A stretch of DNA of 64,000 nucleotides from Leucobacter sp. G161 (GCF_001482305.1 NZ_LOHP01000043.1:62001-126000); one strand, 5' to 3'; counted from the first letter of the stretch, positions 28,101 through 36,430 are shown. Notes: a model not told the origin generated them from the sequence alone. Numbers and translations are program-made.

Positions 28101-28852
28101 GGGAGGCGCAGTTCGGTGACTTCGTGAACACGGCACAGGCCGTGATCGACGAGTACATCGCCGCCGCCGAGCAGAAGTGGGGCCAGCAGGCGTCGCTCGT
28201 GATGCTGCTCCCCCACGGCTACGAGGGCCAGGGCCCCGACCACTCGTCGGGCCGCATTGAGCGCTTCCTGCAGCTGTGCGCGGAGGACAACATGATTGTC
28301 ACTCGCCCGTCCACGCCGGCGAACTACTTCCATCTGCTCCGCCGCCAGGCGTACGCTCGCCCGCGCAAGCCGCTGGTGGTCTTCACGCCCAAGTCGATGC
28401 TCCGCCTGCGCGGCGCGACTTCGAGCGTCGAGGACTTCACGACCGGGCATTTCCAGCCCGTGATCGATGACCCGCATGTCACCGACCGGAACGCCGTGCA
28501 GCGTGTGATCCTCACCTCGGGGAAGGTCTACTACGACCTCGAGGGTGCCCTCACGAAGACGCCGGATCCCCGTGTCTCGGTGGTCCGCGTCGAGCAGTAC
28601 TACCCGATGCCGGTCATCGACCTCACCCGCATCATCGCGAGCTACCCGAATGCGGAGCTCGTGTGGGTGCAGGACGAGCCTGAGAACCAGGGCGCATGGC
28701 CCTTCATCTCGCTCGTGCTGGCGAAGCACCTCGCGAACGACCGCATCCGTGTGGTTTCGCGTGCGGCTTCCGCGGCTCCGTCGACGGGTTCGGCGAAGGT
28801 ACACGCAGTCGAGCAGGAAGCGCTCCTCGCAGAAGCGCTCCGCTTCGACTAA
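25121..28852 (+). CDS. kgd: multifunctional 2-oxoglutarate decarboxylase/dehydrogenase E1 with succinyltransferase domain
   Basis: 1243 residues. Actinobacteria fuse an E2-like acyltransferase domain to the thiamine-diphosphate E1 of the 2-oxoglutarate dehydrogenase. The order here is the N-terminal anchor NAWLVDEMYKQYVVD, a Pro/Ala linker (about 50-120), an acyltransferase domain with LTNPGGIGTVHSVPRL and catalytic TYDHRVIQGA, then E1 with MAHRGRLNVLSNI and IINNQVGFTT. I chose TTG at 25121: GAGAGGA lies 7 nt before it, and known family members start just before the NAWLVDEM block. ATG 25034 is the alternative, adding 29 residues. Agmatine deiminase follows after 24 bp. Confidence 0.95.
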   Translation: MSERSETTSQDGSAEDFGANAWLVDEMYKQYVVDKNSVDPAWWPTLEKFAASQSAVQSQTAPAPPAASATSAPPPTVPAAQAAHAAPSTGAATQPARTTNVAPRTAPIPADAPRKPSTTAAAAEDDTAQDQFTVFKGMARTLSKNMDASLTVPTATSVRTVPAKLLIDNRIVINSHLRRSRGGKVSFTHLIGWALIQALKAHPAQNVAYTEVDGKPGVVAPAHVGLGIAIDLPKPDGTRSLMVPSIKYAETLDFNEYLAAYEDLVKRARDNKLTATDFQGTTLSLTNPGGIGTVHSVPRLMNGQGSIIGAGALEYPAEFQGASEEVLSNLGISKTITLTSTYDHRVIQGAGSGEFLKAVHERLAGGHNFYEEVFAALRIPYKPIQWAQDIHVDVSGAIGKSARVQELINAFRVRGHLMADVDPLEYVQRTHPDLEIESHGLTFWDLDREFVTGGIGGKPTMKLRDILGVLRDTYCRKIGVEYMHIQDPEERIWLRNQLEVPYAKPSSEEQVRILEKLNEAEAFETFLQTKYVGQKRFSLEGGESVIPLLDAMLIDAAEDGVDSVDIGMAHRGRLNVLSNIAGKTYGQIFREFEGTAQKTGSGDVKYHLGTSGVFTAPNGTQVPIHLAANPSHLETVNGVLEGIVRAKQDLKPIGSFTTLPILIHGDAAMAGQGVVYETLQMSQLRGYRTGGTVHIIINNQVGFTTLPLDSRTGIYSTDVGKVVQAPIFHVNGDDPESVVRVAQLAYEFRQKFHKDVIVDLICYRRRGHNEGDDPSMTQPLMTDLIEAKRSTRRLYSEGLVGRGDITQEQYETAKQDFQSRLEQAFMETHAAQTGSIPVIDQSGIAEREEPGQISGEVLDTAVPTEVIHRIGDAHANTPEGFTVHRKLQQLLAKRKDMSRSGEIDWGFGELLALGSLLMEGTPVRFAGQDARRGTFTQRHAVFHDRENGQEWLPLLNLSEDQARFWIYDSLLSEYAALAFEYGYSLQREDALVLWEAQFGDFVNTAQAVIDEYIAAAEQKWGQQASLVMLLPHGYEGQGPDHSSGRIERFLQLCAEDNMIVTRPSTPANYFHLLRRQAYARPRKPLVVFTPKSMLRLRGATSSVEDFTTGHFQPVIDDPHVTDRNAVQRVILTSGKVYYDLEGALTKTPDPRVSVVRVEQYYPMPVIDLTRIIASYPNAELVWVQDEPENQGAWPFISLVLAKHLANDRIRVVSRAASAAPSTGSAKVHAVEQEALLAEALRFD

Positions 28853-28876
28853 TTCGGGACATAGAGGGGACCAGGA

Positions 28877-29899
28877 ATGACCACATGGCGTATGCCAATC
28901 GAAGGCCAACCGCAGGAGCGGATCTGGCTTGCGTGGCCAACTGCTGGCTACACACTCGGTGATACCGAGGCAGAGGTAGAGAGCGCCCGCACCACGTGGG
29001 CCGCTGTCGCCAACGCCGCGAGCGAGTTCGAGAGCGTGACCGTGGTCGTGAACCCCGGCGACGAGGCGATCGCAGCCCGATACTTGTCGGGCCAGATCGA
29101 TCGCCTTGTCGCTCCCCTGAACGACGCCTGGATGCGCGACATCGGGCCGAGTTTCGTGATCGGTGACGATGGCACCCTGGGCGCGGTGAACTTCAAGTTC
29201 AACGGCTGGGGCGGCCAGGATTGGGCCGAGTGGGACAAGGACGAGCACATCGGCCGGATCATCGCCGAGGCAGCTGGCGCCACGCTCGTCGACTCGGAAA
29301 TGACGAACGAGGGCGGCGGGATCCAGGTCGACGGCACCGGCCGCGTCGTGCTCACGGAGACCGTGCAGCTGGATCCGGGCCGCAACCCGGGCTGGACGAA
29401 GCAGCAGGTTGAGCGGGAGCTTGCCCGCACCATCGGTACCGACCGCGCGATCTGGCTGCCGCGCGGGCTCACCCGCGATCACGACACGTTCGGTACGCGC
29501 GGACACTCAGATATCCTCGCCGCATTTACGACGCCCGACATGCTGCTCATGCACCGGCAGGATGCGCTCTCCCACCCCGACCACGAGATCGCACGCGCGA
29601 ACCGCGAGGTCGTCGAGCGCTACAGGGACGATCATTCGGACCAGTTCGAGATCGTGGATCTCCCCGCGCCCGAGACACTCCGCGACGAGGAAGGCTTCGT
29701 CGATTACAGCTACATCAACCACCTGGTCGTGAACGGCGGCGTGCTCGCCTGCGCGTTCGATGACCCAGCGGATGATCGTGCACTCGGTGTGCTCCGCGAG
29801 GCATACCCGGGCCGCGAGGTTGTGGCGATCGACGCCCGCCCGCTGTTTGCGCGCGGCGGCGGCATCCACTGCATCACGCAGCAGCAACCCGCGCTGTAG
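28877..29899 (+). CDS. aguA: agmatine deiminase family protein
   Basis: 340 residues of the Porphyromonas-type peptidylarginine deiminase/agmatine deiminase family, expected to convert agmatine to N-carbamoylputrescine plus ammonia. Active-site motifs are present: DAWMRDIGPSF, NFKFNGWGGQ, TNEGGGIQVDG, RGHSDILAAF (His) and the C-terminal nucleophile in GGGIHCITQQQPAL (Cys332). The ATG follows kgd by 24 bp with GAGGGGA upstream, so it may be co-transcribed with kgd. No putrescine-pathway partner gene is present nearby, so the physiological substrate stays open. Confidence 0.9.
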   Translation: MTTWRMPIEGQPQERIWLAWPTAGYTLGDTEAEVESARTTWAAVANAASEFESVTVVVNPGDEAIAARYLSGQIDRLVAPLNDAWMRDIGPSFVIGDDGTLGAVNFKFNGWGGQDWAEWDKDEHIGRIIAEAAGATLVDSEMTNEGGGIQVDGTGRVVLTETVQLDPGRNPGWTKQQVERELARTIGTDRAIWLPRGLTRDHDTFGTRGHSDILAAFTTPDMLLMHRQDALSHPDHEIARANREVVERYRDDHSDQFEIVDLPAPETLRDEEGFVDYSYINHLVVNGGVLACAFDDPADDRALGVLREAYPGREVVAIDARPLFARGGGIHCITQQQPAL

Positions 29900-29900
29900 T

Positions 29901-29935
29901 CGGGAGCAGCGCCCGGGTCTGTCCCGGGACACTCC
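29901..29935 (+). terminator. hairpin after the agmatine deiminase gene
   Basis: Inner arms cccggg-tctgt-cccggg and outer arms gggag/ctccc form a hairpin right after the stop codon. No T-run follows. Confidence 0.45.
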
Positions 29936-29948
29936 CACCCCAACCCTG

Positions 29949-29954
29949 TACAAT
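29949..29954 (+). promoter_or_regulatory. -10 box for the aldehyde dehydrogenase gene
   Basis: TACAAT lies 70 bp upstream of the gene. No good -35 is visible. The predicted leader (about 64 nt) contains ggcgc/gcgcc arms that could fold before the AAAGGA ribosome-binding site. Confidence 0.4.
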
Positions 29955-30024
29955 GTCACATGACGATTGATTGGCGCGCAGCGAAGCGAGCGCCGCGATC
30001 CACCACCACGCAAAGGAACGATAG

Positions 30025-31548
30025 ATGACCGAGAGCACTCTCACCCCCGAGCTCGAAGCAGTGGTCGCCGGCGCAGCCGCCGCCGCGCCCGCATACGCAG
30101 CACTCACCCCGGCAGAGCGCGCACGCGTGCTCGTCGCACTCGGCGACGCGCTCGAGGCAGCGAAGCCGCGCCTCGTCGAGATCGCCATGCGCGAGACCGG
30201 CCTCACCGAGGCCCGCCTGAACGGCGAGGTCACCCGCACCGCCGTGCAGCTGCGCCTGTTCTCGGAGACCATCATGGACGGCTCCTACCTCGACGCGCGC
30301 ATCGACTACGCTGACCCAGAGTTCGTGCTCGGCCCGCGCCCCGATATCCGTCGCACGCACATCCCGCTCGGCCCGGTCATCAACTTCTCCGCGTCGAACT
30401 TCCCGTTCGCGTTCTCCGTGCTCGGCGGCGATACCGCGTCGATCCTCGCGGCAGGTTGCCCTGTCATCGTGAAGGCACACTCGGGCCACCCCGAGCTCTC
30501 GGACGCGACCGCAGAGGTCGCGCGCGAAGCCCTCGCCTCGGTCGGCGCCCCCGAGGGTGTGTTCAGCCTCATCCACGGTCGCGAGGCTGGCGTCTCGGTA
30601 CTCAAGGACCCCCGCATCAAGGCGGGCTCGTTCACCGGCTCGATCGGCGTCGGCCGCCTGCTCACCGACATCGCTGCGGCTCGCCCCACCCCGATCCCCT
30701 TCTACGGCGAGCTGGGCTCCGTGAACCCGGTGTTCATCACCGCAGACGCCATCGCCGAGCGCGCGAGCGACATCGCGTCGGGCCTCATCACCAGCGTCGC
30801 CGGCTCGGCGGGCCAGCTCTGCACGAAGCCCGGGTTCATCTTCGTCCCGGCCGGCTCCGCCCTCCCCGAGGCTATTGCTGCTGCTGCCGGCGAGCTCCCC
30901 GAGCACCGCCTGCTTGACCCCCGCATCGCGCAGAGCTTCAACGAGCGCCGCGACGCGATTCTCGGTACTGCCGGCGTGACCGCAGTCATCCCCGGCGGCG
31001 TGCGCTTCGACGACGCCGGCCAGGGCTGGGCATCGCCGACCGTCGTGAGCGTCTCACTCGAGAACTTCCGCGCGGGCCACGCCTCGCTCGTCGAGGAGGC
31101 CTTCGGTCCCCTCACGATCCTCGTCGAGACCCCCGAGGGCACCGACCTCGCAGCGCTCATGCCAGAGTTCTACGAGGGCAACCTCTCGGGCACGATCCAC
31201 ATTGGCGCTGACGAGGCAACCGGCACGACCGCGAACGCGGGCGAGCTACGTGCGCTCGTCACGGCGCTCAGCAAGCAGGTTGGCCGCGTGCTGTTCAACG
31301 GCTGGTCGACCGGCGTCGCGGTCACCCCCGCGCAGCAGCACGGCGGCCCGTGGCCCGCAACGAGCAACGACGCGAGCACCTCGGTCGGCACCTCGGCGAT
31401 CAAGCGCTTCCTGCGCCCGGTCGCGTTCCAGAACGTTCCCGCAGCGTTCCTCCCCGAGGCGCTGCGCGACGACAACCCGCTCGGCCTGCCGCAGGCGATC
31501 TCGCCCGCGGGCCAGTCGGGCGACTGGGGCAGCCAGTACCGCGGCTAG
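30025..31548 (+). CDS. aldehyde dehydrogenase, 2-oxoglutarate semialdehyde (NADP+) type
   Basis: 507 residues of the aldehyde dehydrogenase superfamily, closest in style to alpha-ketoglutaric-semialdehyde dehydrogenases: PLGPVINFSASNFPFAFS (about 114-131), SFTGSIGVG (cofactor loop), catalytic Glu229 in YGELGSVNPV and nucleophile Cys266 in SAGQLCTKPG. The C-terminus VPAAFLPEALRDDNPLGLPQ is typical of that subgroup. The product would be 2-oxoglutarate, the substrate of Kgd encoded two genes upstream. AAAGGA precedes the ATG, and a near-perfect terminator follows. The true aldehyde substrate is inferred. Confidence 0.9.
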   Translation: MTESTLTPELEAVVAGAAAAAPAYAALTPAERARVLVALGDALEAAKPRLVEIAMRETGLTEARLNGEVTRTAVQLRLFSETIMDGSYLDARIDYADPEFVLGPRPDIRRTHIPLGPVINFSASNFPFAFSVLGGDTASILAAGCPVIVKAHSGHPELSDATAEVAREALASVGAPEGVFSLIHGREAGVSVLKDPRIKAGSFTGSIGVGRLLTDIAAARPTPIPFYGELGSVNPVFITADAIAERASDIASGLITSVAGSAGQLCTKPGFIFVPAGSALPEAIAAAAGELPEHRLLDPRIAQSFNERRDAILGTAGVTAVIPGGVRFDDAGQGWASPTVVSVSLENFRAGHASLVEEAFGPLTILVETPEGTDLAALMPEFYEGNLSGTIHIGADEATGTTANAGELRALVTALSKQVGRVLFNGWSTGVAVTPAQQHGGPWPATSNDASTSVGTSAIKRFLRPVAFQNVPAAFLPEALRDDNPLGLPQAISPAGQSGDWGSQYRG

Positions 31549-31585
31549 TCTGCGGCGCTGCTCGTTTGCGCTGATCTCGCTTCAC

Positions 31586-31624
31586 CACAGGCGGCCCACC
31601 CCTTTACGGGGTGGGCCGCCTGTG
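31586..31624 (+). terminator. strong terminator after the aldehyde dehydrogenase gene
   Basis: A 17-bp perfect stem (cacaggcggcccacccc and its complement) closes a 5-nt loop tttac. It sits 38 bp after the stop codon. Confidence 0.85.
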
Positions 31625-31744
31625 CGTTAGCGCTGTGCGGGGCCTGCCAGGGCGCTACACCCCTCCCCTTTTGCAGGTGCAGACCCTCAGCGAGTACAAA
31701 CGCTGACCCGCCTCAATCTCAGCTAGCAGAAACGCCGACCTGCC

Positions 31745-31805
31745 ATGACCTCAGCGAGGTCATGATTCTTGTGCTGCAAATCACTCCTGACTTCGCTGAG
31801 GTCAT
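31745..31805. repeat. dispersed palindromic repeat, copy 2
   Basis: Arms 31745-31765 and 31785-31805 (21 nt) pair with two mismatches around a 19-nt loop. The left arm itself contains the palindrome tgacctc-agc-gaggtca. The core and loop length match copies at 22374-22434 and 59442-59492. Confidence 0.75.
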
Positions 31806-31899
31806 GTCTTGTGAGCGATTCAGGCTGGCGCCTCCTCGCCCTGGGCGTGTGCGGCCGCGGGGAGAAGGAGCCGTCCTGATTACAGTCAAGGTTCCGCCA

Positions 31900-31929
31900 T
31901 TGACGCTATCTTGCGACGCATGGTAGCTT
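31900..31929 (+). promoter_or_regulatory. padR promoter
   Basis: TTGACG (31900-31905), 18 nt, TAGCTT (31924-31929). Transcription would begin at about 31936, one base before the ATG, giving a leaderless mRNA. Confidence 0.55.
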
Positions 31930-31943
31930 GTGACACATGCTAG
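31910..31943 (+). promoter_or_regulatory. tandem 17-bp direct repeat over the padR start, candidate operator
   Basis: cttgcgacgcatggtag (31910-31926) is followed directly by cttgtgacacatgctag (31927-31943), differing at three positions. The pair covers the -10 box and the start codon, which is where an autorepressor of the PadR type would be expected to bind. Confidence 0.5.
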
Positions 31944-32328
31944 ATGATGTCACTACTCAGCTCCGCAGGGGCGTCGTCGGTATTGCGTCCTGGGCCTCCT
32001 CGCTACCGAGCCCATGTACGGCTGGCAGCTCGCCTCCGCGCTCACCGAGCGCGGACTCATCGCGAGCATCGGCACACTGTATCCACTCCTTGGCAGGCTA
32101 CGCGACCGTGAACTCATTGTCGCGTTCGAGCAGCCGCACGACCCCGACACCGACACCCGCGCCGCGCCAGGCGCGGCTCCCGTTTCTACGCCTGCACCGA
32201 GCGGCGGCCCCACCCGCAAGTACTATCGCCTCACGCCCCTGGGCGAGAGGCACCTTGAGAGCTTTCGCGAGCAGTGGGGCCCCTTCACGGCGAACGTGAG
32301 CGAGATCATCGCGCGAGACACACCATGA
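31937..32328 (+). pseudogene. PadR-family transcriptional regulator, frameshifted
   Basis: The first frame reads MLDDVTTQLRRGVVG and then derails. From 31981 a different frame reads YCVLGLLATEPMYGWQLASA and continues through IGTLYPLLGRLRD to RKYYRLTPLGERHLESFREQ, stopping at 32328. The join point ggtattgcg needs one extra base (for example ggttattgcg) to give a normal ~130-residue PadR with its winged helix. A short protein from ATG 32014 would lack the first helix. Adjacent is a HAAS-domain gene, the usual partner of PadR regulators. This is a real mutation or an assembly error. Confidence 0.8.
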
Positions 32329-32406
32329 GCGCCGTCTTCGCAGCCGACAGGCCTCCTTCCCCTTCCCAGCAAACCCCACGTAGTCGTCTCCCCGAAATGA
32401 GCGAAC

Positions 32407-33114
32407 ATGCACGATGACCTCCACCCAGCACCGGCGCTCACCGAGTACCTCGAGAAACTCGACGCGGCGGTGCAGCACCTCCCGCACGGCCTGGCGCGTG
32501 ATCTCACAGCAGAGATCACCGCTCAGCTCAGCAACTTGGACGAGGAGGAGCTCGCGCAGCACATCGCACTCCTCGGGCCCCCGGAAACCGTCGCGCAGGC
32601 CGCCCTTGACGCCGCCGAGCAGACACTCCCTGCGGACCCCTTTGGAGCGCAGGCCGCACCCGCACCCGCCGCCAGCCCTCAACCACTCACCGCTACTCGG
32701 GGCTATGCGATCGCAGCGGTGATCATACTCGGGATCGGCGGCATTGTCCTGCCGTTCGTCGGCTGGTTCATCGGCGCCACCCTGGTCGGAACGAGCAAGC
32801 TCTGGCGCACCAAGGAAAAGCTCGTAGGCATCTTGGCGACACCCGCGATGGTGGTGTTGGTGTTGGTCGCGTTCCTCATCATCGGCGCGCTGCAGGGTGG
32901 CGAGCCCGCTGCTTCCGCGGCAGGCCTCTCCGGGACAGCCTTCCACGGGCCCAGCGATGAGGACTTTACGAAGAATCCGCTCCTGCCATCGGTGTATGAC
33001 GGTCTCTGGTCGACGATGTTCCTCTGGATATTTGTCTTCGCTCCGCTCTCGGCGCTGTGGCTCTTCCTTCGGCTGCGTGGTCGCCGCACACCCTCAGACA
33101 ACTCGCTGGTTTGA
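32407..33114 (+). CDS. HAAS-domain membrane protein, PadR partner
   Basis: 235 residues. The N-terminal helical part (LTEYLEKLDAAVQHLPHGLA to LGPPETVAQAAL, about 11-67) fits the HAAS domain that pairs with PadR repressors. Two central membrane helices (about 97-120 and 138-160) and a C-terminal one (about 205-225) follow, ending in a basic tail. The start at 32407 has poor ribosome-binding context, but no better in-frame start exists. It probably serves as a membrane-linked modulator or target of the padR product encoded 78 bp upstream. Details are by family analogy. Confidence 0.78.
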   Translation: MHDDLHPAPALTEYLEKLDAAVQHLPHGLARDLTAEITAQLSNLDEEELAQHIALLGPPETVAQAALDAAEQTLPADPFGAQAAPAPAASPQPLTATRGYAIAAVIILGIGGIVLPFVGWFIGATLVGTSKLWRTKEKLVGILATPAMVVLVLVAFLIIGALQGGEPAASAAGLSGTAFHGPSDEDFTKNPLLPSVYDGLWSTMFLWIFVFAPLSALWLFLRLRGRRTPSDNSLV

Positions 33115-33142
33115 TCGGAAGTAGATAGGTTACGCTGAGATT

Positions 33143-33553
33143 ATGATGATCTCTCGCACCGCTCCTCGCAGCCTCAAGACCCGTGGCGCCACTGCCGCAG
33201 CCCTCCTCGGCGCGGCAGCGCTGCTCCTCACCGCGTGCTCCGGAACGGCTTCCGTCTCAGACACGAGCTGGGGTAAGCTCGACACCCGCGGGGAGGCGTC
33301 GATGACGTTCACCGCCGACGGCGCAGCGCACGGCTCCGACGGCTGCAACATTGTGAACGGCAAGTGGACCGAGGAGAAGGGCACCGTAAAGCTCGGCCAG
33401 CTCGCCTCCACCATGATGTTCTGTGAGGGCGTAGACACGTGGCTCACCGGCGCGGCGACCGCCGTCGCAGAGGGAGATACCCTCACCTTCAGCGACGAGG
33501 CTGGCAAGGAAATTGGCTCGCTCAAGAAGACCGAGTTCACGGCGCCGAAGTAG
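33143..33553 (+). CDS. META-domain-like lipoprotein
   Basis: 136 residues. The signal peptide ends in lipobox LLLTAC (Cys32), followed by SWGKLDTRGEASMTF. The features HGSDGCNIVNGKW and STMMFCEGVDTWL are hallmarks of the META/HslJ fold, with a conserved pair of Cys (about 68 and 94) likely to form a disulfide. It is short, as expected for a single META domain. No ribosome-binding site is clear before the twin ATGs. A perfect terminator follows. The exact role is unknown; META proteins are often envelope-stress related. Confidence 0.82.
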   Translation: MMISRTAPRSLKTRGATAAALLGAAALLLTACSGTASVSDTSWGKLDTRGEASMTFTADGAAHGSDGCNIVNGKWTEEKGTVKLGQLASTMMFCEGVDTWLTGAATAVAEGDTLTFSDEAGKEIGSLKKTEFTAPK

Positions 33554-33570
33554 CGCACGAAAAACAGCGA

Positions 33571-33607
33571 AAGGGCGGGTGTGGATCACTGATCCACACC
33601 CGCCCTT
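33571..33607. terminator. perfect hairpin between convergent genes
   Basis: aagggcgggtgtggatca and its exact complement form an 18-bp stem with almost no loop. It lies between the META lipoprotein (+) and a membrane protein gene (-) and probably ends both transcripts. Confidence 0.85.
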
Positions 33608-33653
33608 CTGCGTGTGAGCCGGTCGGCTCGAAAGCCGGCCTAGCGCCGCAGGG

Positions 33654-34004
33654 TTACCAAGCGACCGCGAGCACCACGTTCAGCACAGAGAGGCCGAGGA
33701 TCGCACCGAGCACGCCGCCCGACACGCTGGTCTTCTTCTTGTTCACGAGTGCGACGACGATGATCGCGACGAGCACGAGCGTCTTCACGCCGATCTTCAT
33801 GTTGTTCGGCTCGCCGCCCATGGCGTACATCATGCCGACGAGGCCGAGACCGGTCGCGAGCATGAGCCAGGAGCTGTGCAGGATGCCGCCGGAGACCTTC
33901 GCGACACCGTCCTTCACCTTCGGCAGCTGCGCAATGGTCGCACCTGCGACGCCCGCGAAGCCGATGATATGCAGGATCAGCAGGATGTTTCGTACGATTT
34001 CCAT
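33654..34004 (-). CDS. small four-helix membrane protein
   Basis: 116 residues with four hydrophobic segments (about 5-24, 42-62, 68-86 and 94-115). It begins MEIVRNILLILHIIGFAGVA, with conserved-looking GATIAQLPK after the first helix. AAGGGGGA precedes the ATG. I do not recognise a named function. It lies downstream of purH on the same strand, 72 bp away, so it may be co-transcribed. Confidence 0.8.
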   Translation of the reverse strand: MEIVRNILLILHIIGFAGVAGATIAQLPKVKDGVAKVSGGILHSSWLMLATGLGLVGMMYAMGGEPNNMKIGVKTLVLVAIIVVALVNKKKTSVSGGVLGAILGLSVLNVVLAVAW

Positions 34005-34076
34005 GAGACTGTTCCCCCTTCAGTTAGTGATTCGATGTGGATGACCGGCTCCAGGCCGGAACGTATTGGGGCGATC

Positions 34077-35741
34077 CTAGTGGAAGAAGTGCCGCTCGCC
34101 CGTGAAGTACATGGTGACGCCCGCGGCCTCGGCCGCAGCGATGACCTCCTCGTCGCGCACCGATCCACCGGGCTGCACGACTGCGCGGACGCCTGCGTCG
34201 AGCAGCACCTGGAGGCCGTCGGCGAACGGGAAGAACGCGTCGGACGCAGCAACCGCGCCGGTCGCACGATCCCCCGCGCGTGACACCGCGAGGCGGCAGG
34301 AGTCCACCCGGTTGACCTGACCCATGCCAACCCCGACGGAAGCACCGCCCTGCGTCAGCAGGATGCCGTTCGACTTCACCGCGCGGCGCGCGCGCCATGC
34401 GAACTCGAGCTCGGCGAGCGTCTCTGCGTCAGCGGCCTCGCCCGCGGCGAGGGTCCACTCGGCTGCGGGGGCGAAGTGGCGATCCGCATCCTGGATGAGG
34501 AAGCCGCCGGAGACCTGCTTGAGCTCGACGGGGTTCTGCGCGTAGCCCTCGGGCAGCACGAGCAGGCGAACGTTCTTCTTCTGCGCGAGGATCGCGAGCG
34601 CCGCGGGCTCGAAGCCCGGCGCGATGATGACCTCAGTGAAGATCTCGGAGACGGTCTTCGCCATGCCCTCGGTGACGACGCGGTTCGCGGCGATCACTCC
34701 GCCGAACGCCGAGACCGGGTCGCAGGCGTGCGCGAGCTCGTGCGCGGCCGCGATGGGGTCAGCCGCGCCCTCGGGAGCCACCGCGACGCCGCACGGGTTC
34801 GCGTGCTTGATGATCGCGACGGCCGGGCGCTCGTGGTCGAACGCGGCACGGAGCGCGGCGTCGGCGTCAACGTAGTTGTTGTACGACATCTCCTTGCCGT
34901 GCAGCTGCTCGGCCTGCGCGATGCCGACACCCTCGTTCTCGCTGAAGAGCGCCGCACGCTGGTGGCTGTTCTCGCCGTAGCGCAGCACCGACTCGCGCAG
35001 CCCGAAGACCTCGTATCCGACGTAGCCCTCGCTCGTGGCGAAGATGCTGTCAATCTCGTCGGTGTCAACGAAGGGCTCGGCGGGGCCGTCTGCGGCCTCA
35101 GCCCAGCCGGCGTCCTGCTGGTCGAGGAACCAGTTCGCGACCGCACCGTCATACTGCGCGGTGTGCACAAAGGCGTCGGTGGCGAGCGTGCGGCGCAGCT
35201 CGAGCGTGGTGCCGCCAGCCTGGACCGCCGCGATGACCTCGTCGTACCGGCCTGGCGAGACGACGATCGCGGCGTTGGCGTGGTTCTTTGCGGTTGCGCG
35301 AACCATGGCGGGGCCGCCAATGTCGACGTTCTCAACGATGTCGGCAGCAGGCTTGCCTGCGGCGACCGTCTGCTCGAACGGGTAGAGGTTCACAACGACA
35401 AGCTCGAACGGCGAGAAGCCGAGCGCTTCGAGCTGCTCGCGGTGGTCAGCGAGGCGCAGGTCGGCGAGCAGGCCCGAGTGCACGGCGGGGTGCAGCGTCT
35501 TCACGCGACCGTCGAGGGCTTCAGCGAAGCCGGTGACCTCGGAGACGTCGGTCACCTGATGGCCTGCGTCACGGATCGTCGCCGCGGTCGAGCCGGTGGA
35601 CACGATCTCGACGCCCGCGCCGGCGAGCGCTTCCGCGAGCTCGAGCAGCCCGGTCTTGTCGCTCACCGAGATGAGCGCGCGCTTCACCTCGATGAGGTCG
35701 CGGTGCTCGTACTTGCTCGGATCGTGGCTCTGGACTGCCAT
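34077..35741 (-). CDS. purH: bifunctional AICAR formyltransferase / IMP cyclohydrolase
   Basis: 554 residues. It carries out the last two steps of IMP synthesis. The N-terminal IMP cyclohydrolase domain has [18 protein letters not shown] and [15 protein letters not shown], with [15 protein letters not shown] (about 78-92). The C-terminal AICAR transformylase domain holds [20 protein letters not shown] and [12 protein letters not shown], with the Lys-His proton relay. AAGGAG lies 4 nt before the ATG. purN is 89 bp upstream on the same strand and they likely share a transcript. Confidence 0.97.
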   Translation of the reverse strand: MAVQSHDPSKYEHRDLIEVKRALISVSDKTGLLELAEALAGAGVEIVSTGSTAATIRDAGHQVTDVSEVTGFAEALDGRVKTLHPAVHSGLLADLRLADHREQLEALGFSPFELVVVNLYPFEQTVAAGKPAADIVENVDIGGPAMVRATAKNHANAAIVVSPGRYDEVIAAVQAGGTTLELRRTLATDAFVHTAQYDGAVANWFLDQQDAGWAEAADGPAEPFVDTDEIDSIFATSEGYVGYEVFGLRESVLRYGENSHQRAALFSENEGVGIAQAEQLHGKEMSYNNYVDADAALRAAFDHERPAVAIIKHANPCGVAVAPEGAADPIAAAHELAHACDPVSAFGGVIAANRVVTEGMAKTVSEIFTEVIIAPGFEPAALAILAQKKNVRLLVLPEGYAQNPVELKQVSGGFLIQDADRHFAPAAEWTLAAGEAADAETLAELEFAWRARRAVKSNGILLTQGGASVGVGMGQVNRVDSCRLAVSRAGDRATGAVAASDAFFPFADGLQVLLDAGVRAVVQPGGSVRDEEVIAAAEAAGVTMYFTGERHFFH

Positions 35742-35830
35742 GGGGCTCCTTGGGGTTGCTCGGTGTAGCTGAAGTGCTCGGTATGAGGTGTGCGGATTCG
35801 TGGTGCCGGCGGCTGGTGCAGCCGGAAGTT

Positions 35831-36430
35831 CTAGTGGTGCGCGGCCGCGACGGCTGCGAGGTCGAGGGTTCCGTCTGCGATCGCGCGGACGGTGTCGATG
35901 AGCAGCGGCCGCTCCTCCTGCTTGATGCGCTCGTGGAGCTCGTCCTCTGCTTCACCCTCGCGCACGGCGACTACGGCCTGGCGCAGCACCGGCCCGGTGT
36001 CAACGCCCTCGTCGATGATGTGCACGGTGACACCGGTCTCGGTTGCGCCTGCGGCGAGCGCGTCACGAACAGCGTGAGCCCCGGGAAACAGCGGCAGCAA
36101 TGCCGGGTGGGTGTTGATGAGCCGGGGCGAGAACTCGCCGACGAAGCCCGCGGGGAGGATTCGCATGAGGCCCGCGCTCACGACCAGGTCGACGTCGTGG
36201 TCGCGGATCGCAGCCGCGAGCGCCTCGCCCCAGTCGGCACGCGTCGCGAAATCAGCGGGGCGCACAACGAAGCTCGGGATCTGCGCTGCTGCCGCATGAG
36301 CGAGGCCGGGTGCAGCGGTGTCAGCACCAACGCACACGACTTCCGCGGGGAAATCGGGTTCCTTCGTCGCCTCTATGAGGGCTTTCAGGTTACTGCCGCC
36401 ACCGGAGATAAGGACCGCGAGTTTCAACAC
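35831..36430 (-). CDS. purN: phosphoribosylglycinamide formyltransferase
   Basis: 199 residues; transfers formyl from 10-formyl-tetrahydrofolate to GAR (EC 2.1.2.2). Motifs are [13 protein letters not shown] (phosphate loop), SAGLMRILP, the catalytic [17 protein letters not shown] (Asn/His) and [13 protein letters not shown] (Asp). Start GTG at 36430: there is no Shine-Dalgarno sequence, but TAGACT lies exactly 6 nt upstream, so the transcript is probably leaderless. purH follows. In Streptomyces, sucCD and purNH lie close together; here foreign-looking blocks separate them. Confidence 0.95.
   Translation of the reverse strand: MLKLAVLISGGGSNLKALIEATKEPDFPAEVVCVGADTAAPGLAHAAAAQIPSFVVRPADFATRADWGEALAAAIRDHDVDLVVSAGLMRILPAGFVGEFSPRLINTHPALLPLFPGAHAVRDALAAGATETGVTVHIIDEGVDTGPVLRQAVVAVREGEAEDELHERIKQEERPLLIDTVRAIADGTLDLAAVAAAHH

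Larger units (their letters stand above)
31549..31936. other. gene-free stretch with terminator, repeat hairpin and padR promoter
   Basis: 388 bp without a credible gene. It holds the aldehyde dehydrogenase terminator (31586-31624), a region with partial copies of the cctcagcgag motif (around 31684-31694), a copy of the dispersed palindromic repeat (31745-31805), and the padR promoter with a tandem 17-bp repeat at its end. Confidence 0.8.

Noticed and set aside
27488-29506. A 672-codon antisense frame over the kgd end and the agmatine deiminase gene
   Set aside because: It spans two clearly coding plus-strand genes and has no recognisable motif.
32325-32415. Alternative HAAS gene start at the ATG overlapping the padR stop
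   Set aside because: That frame runs into TGA after about 30 codons and is not in phase with the HAAS domain.
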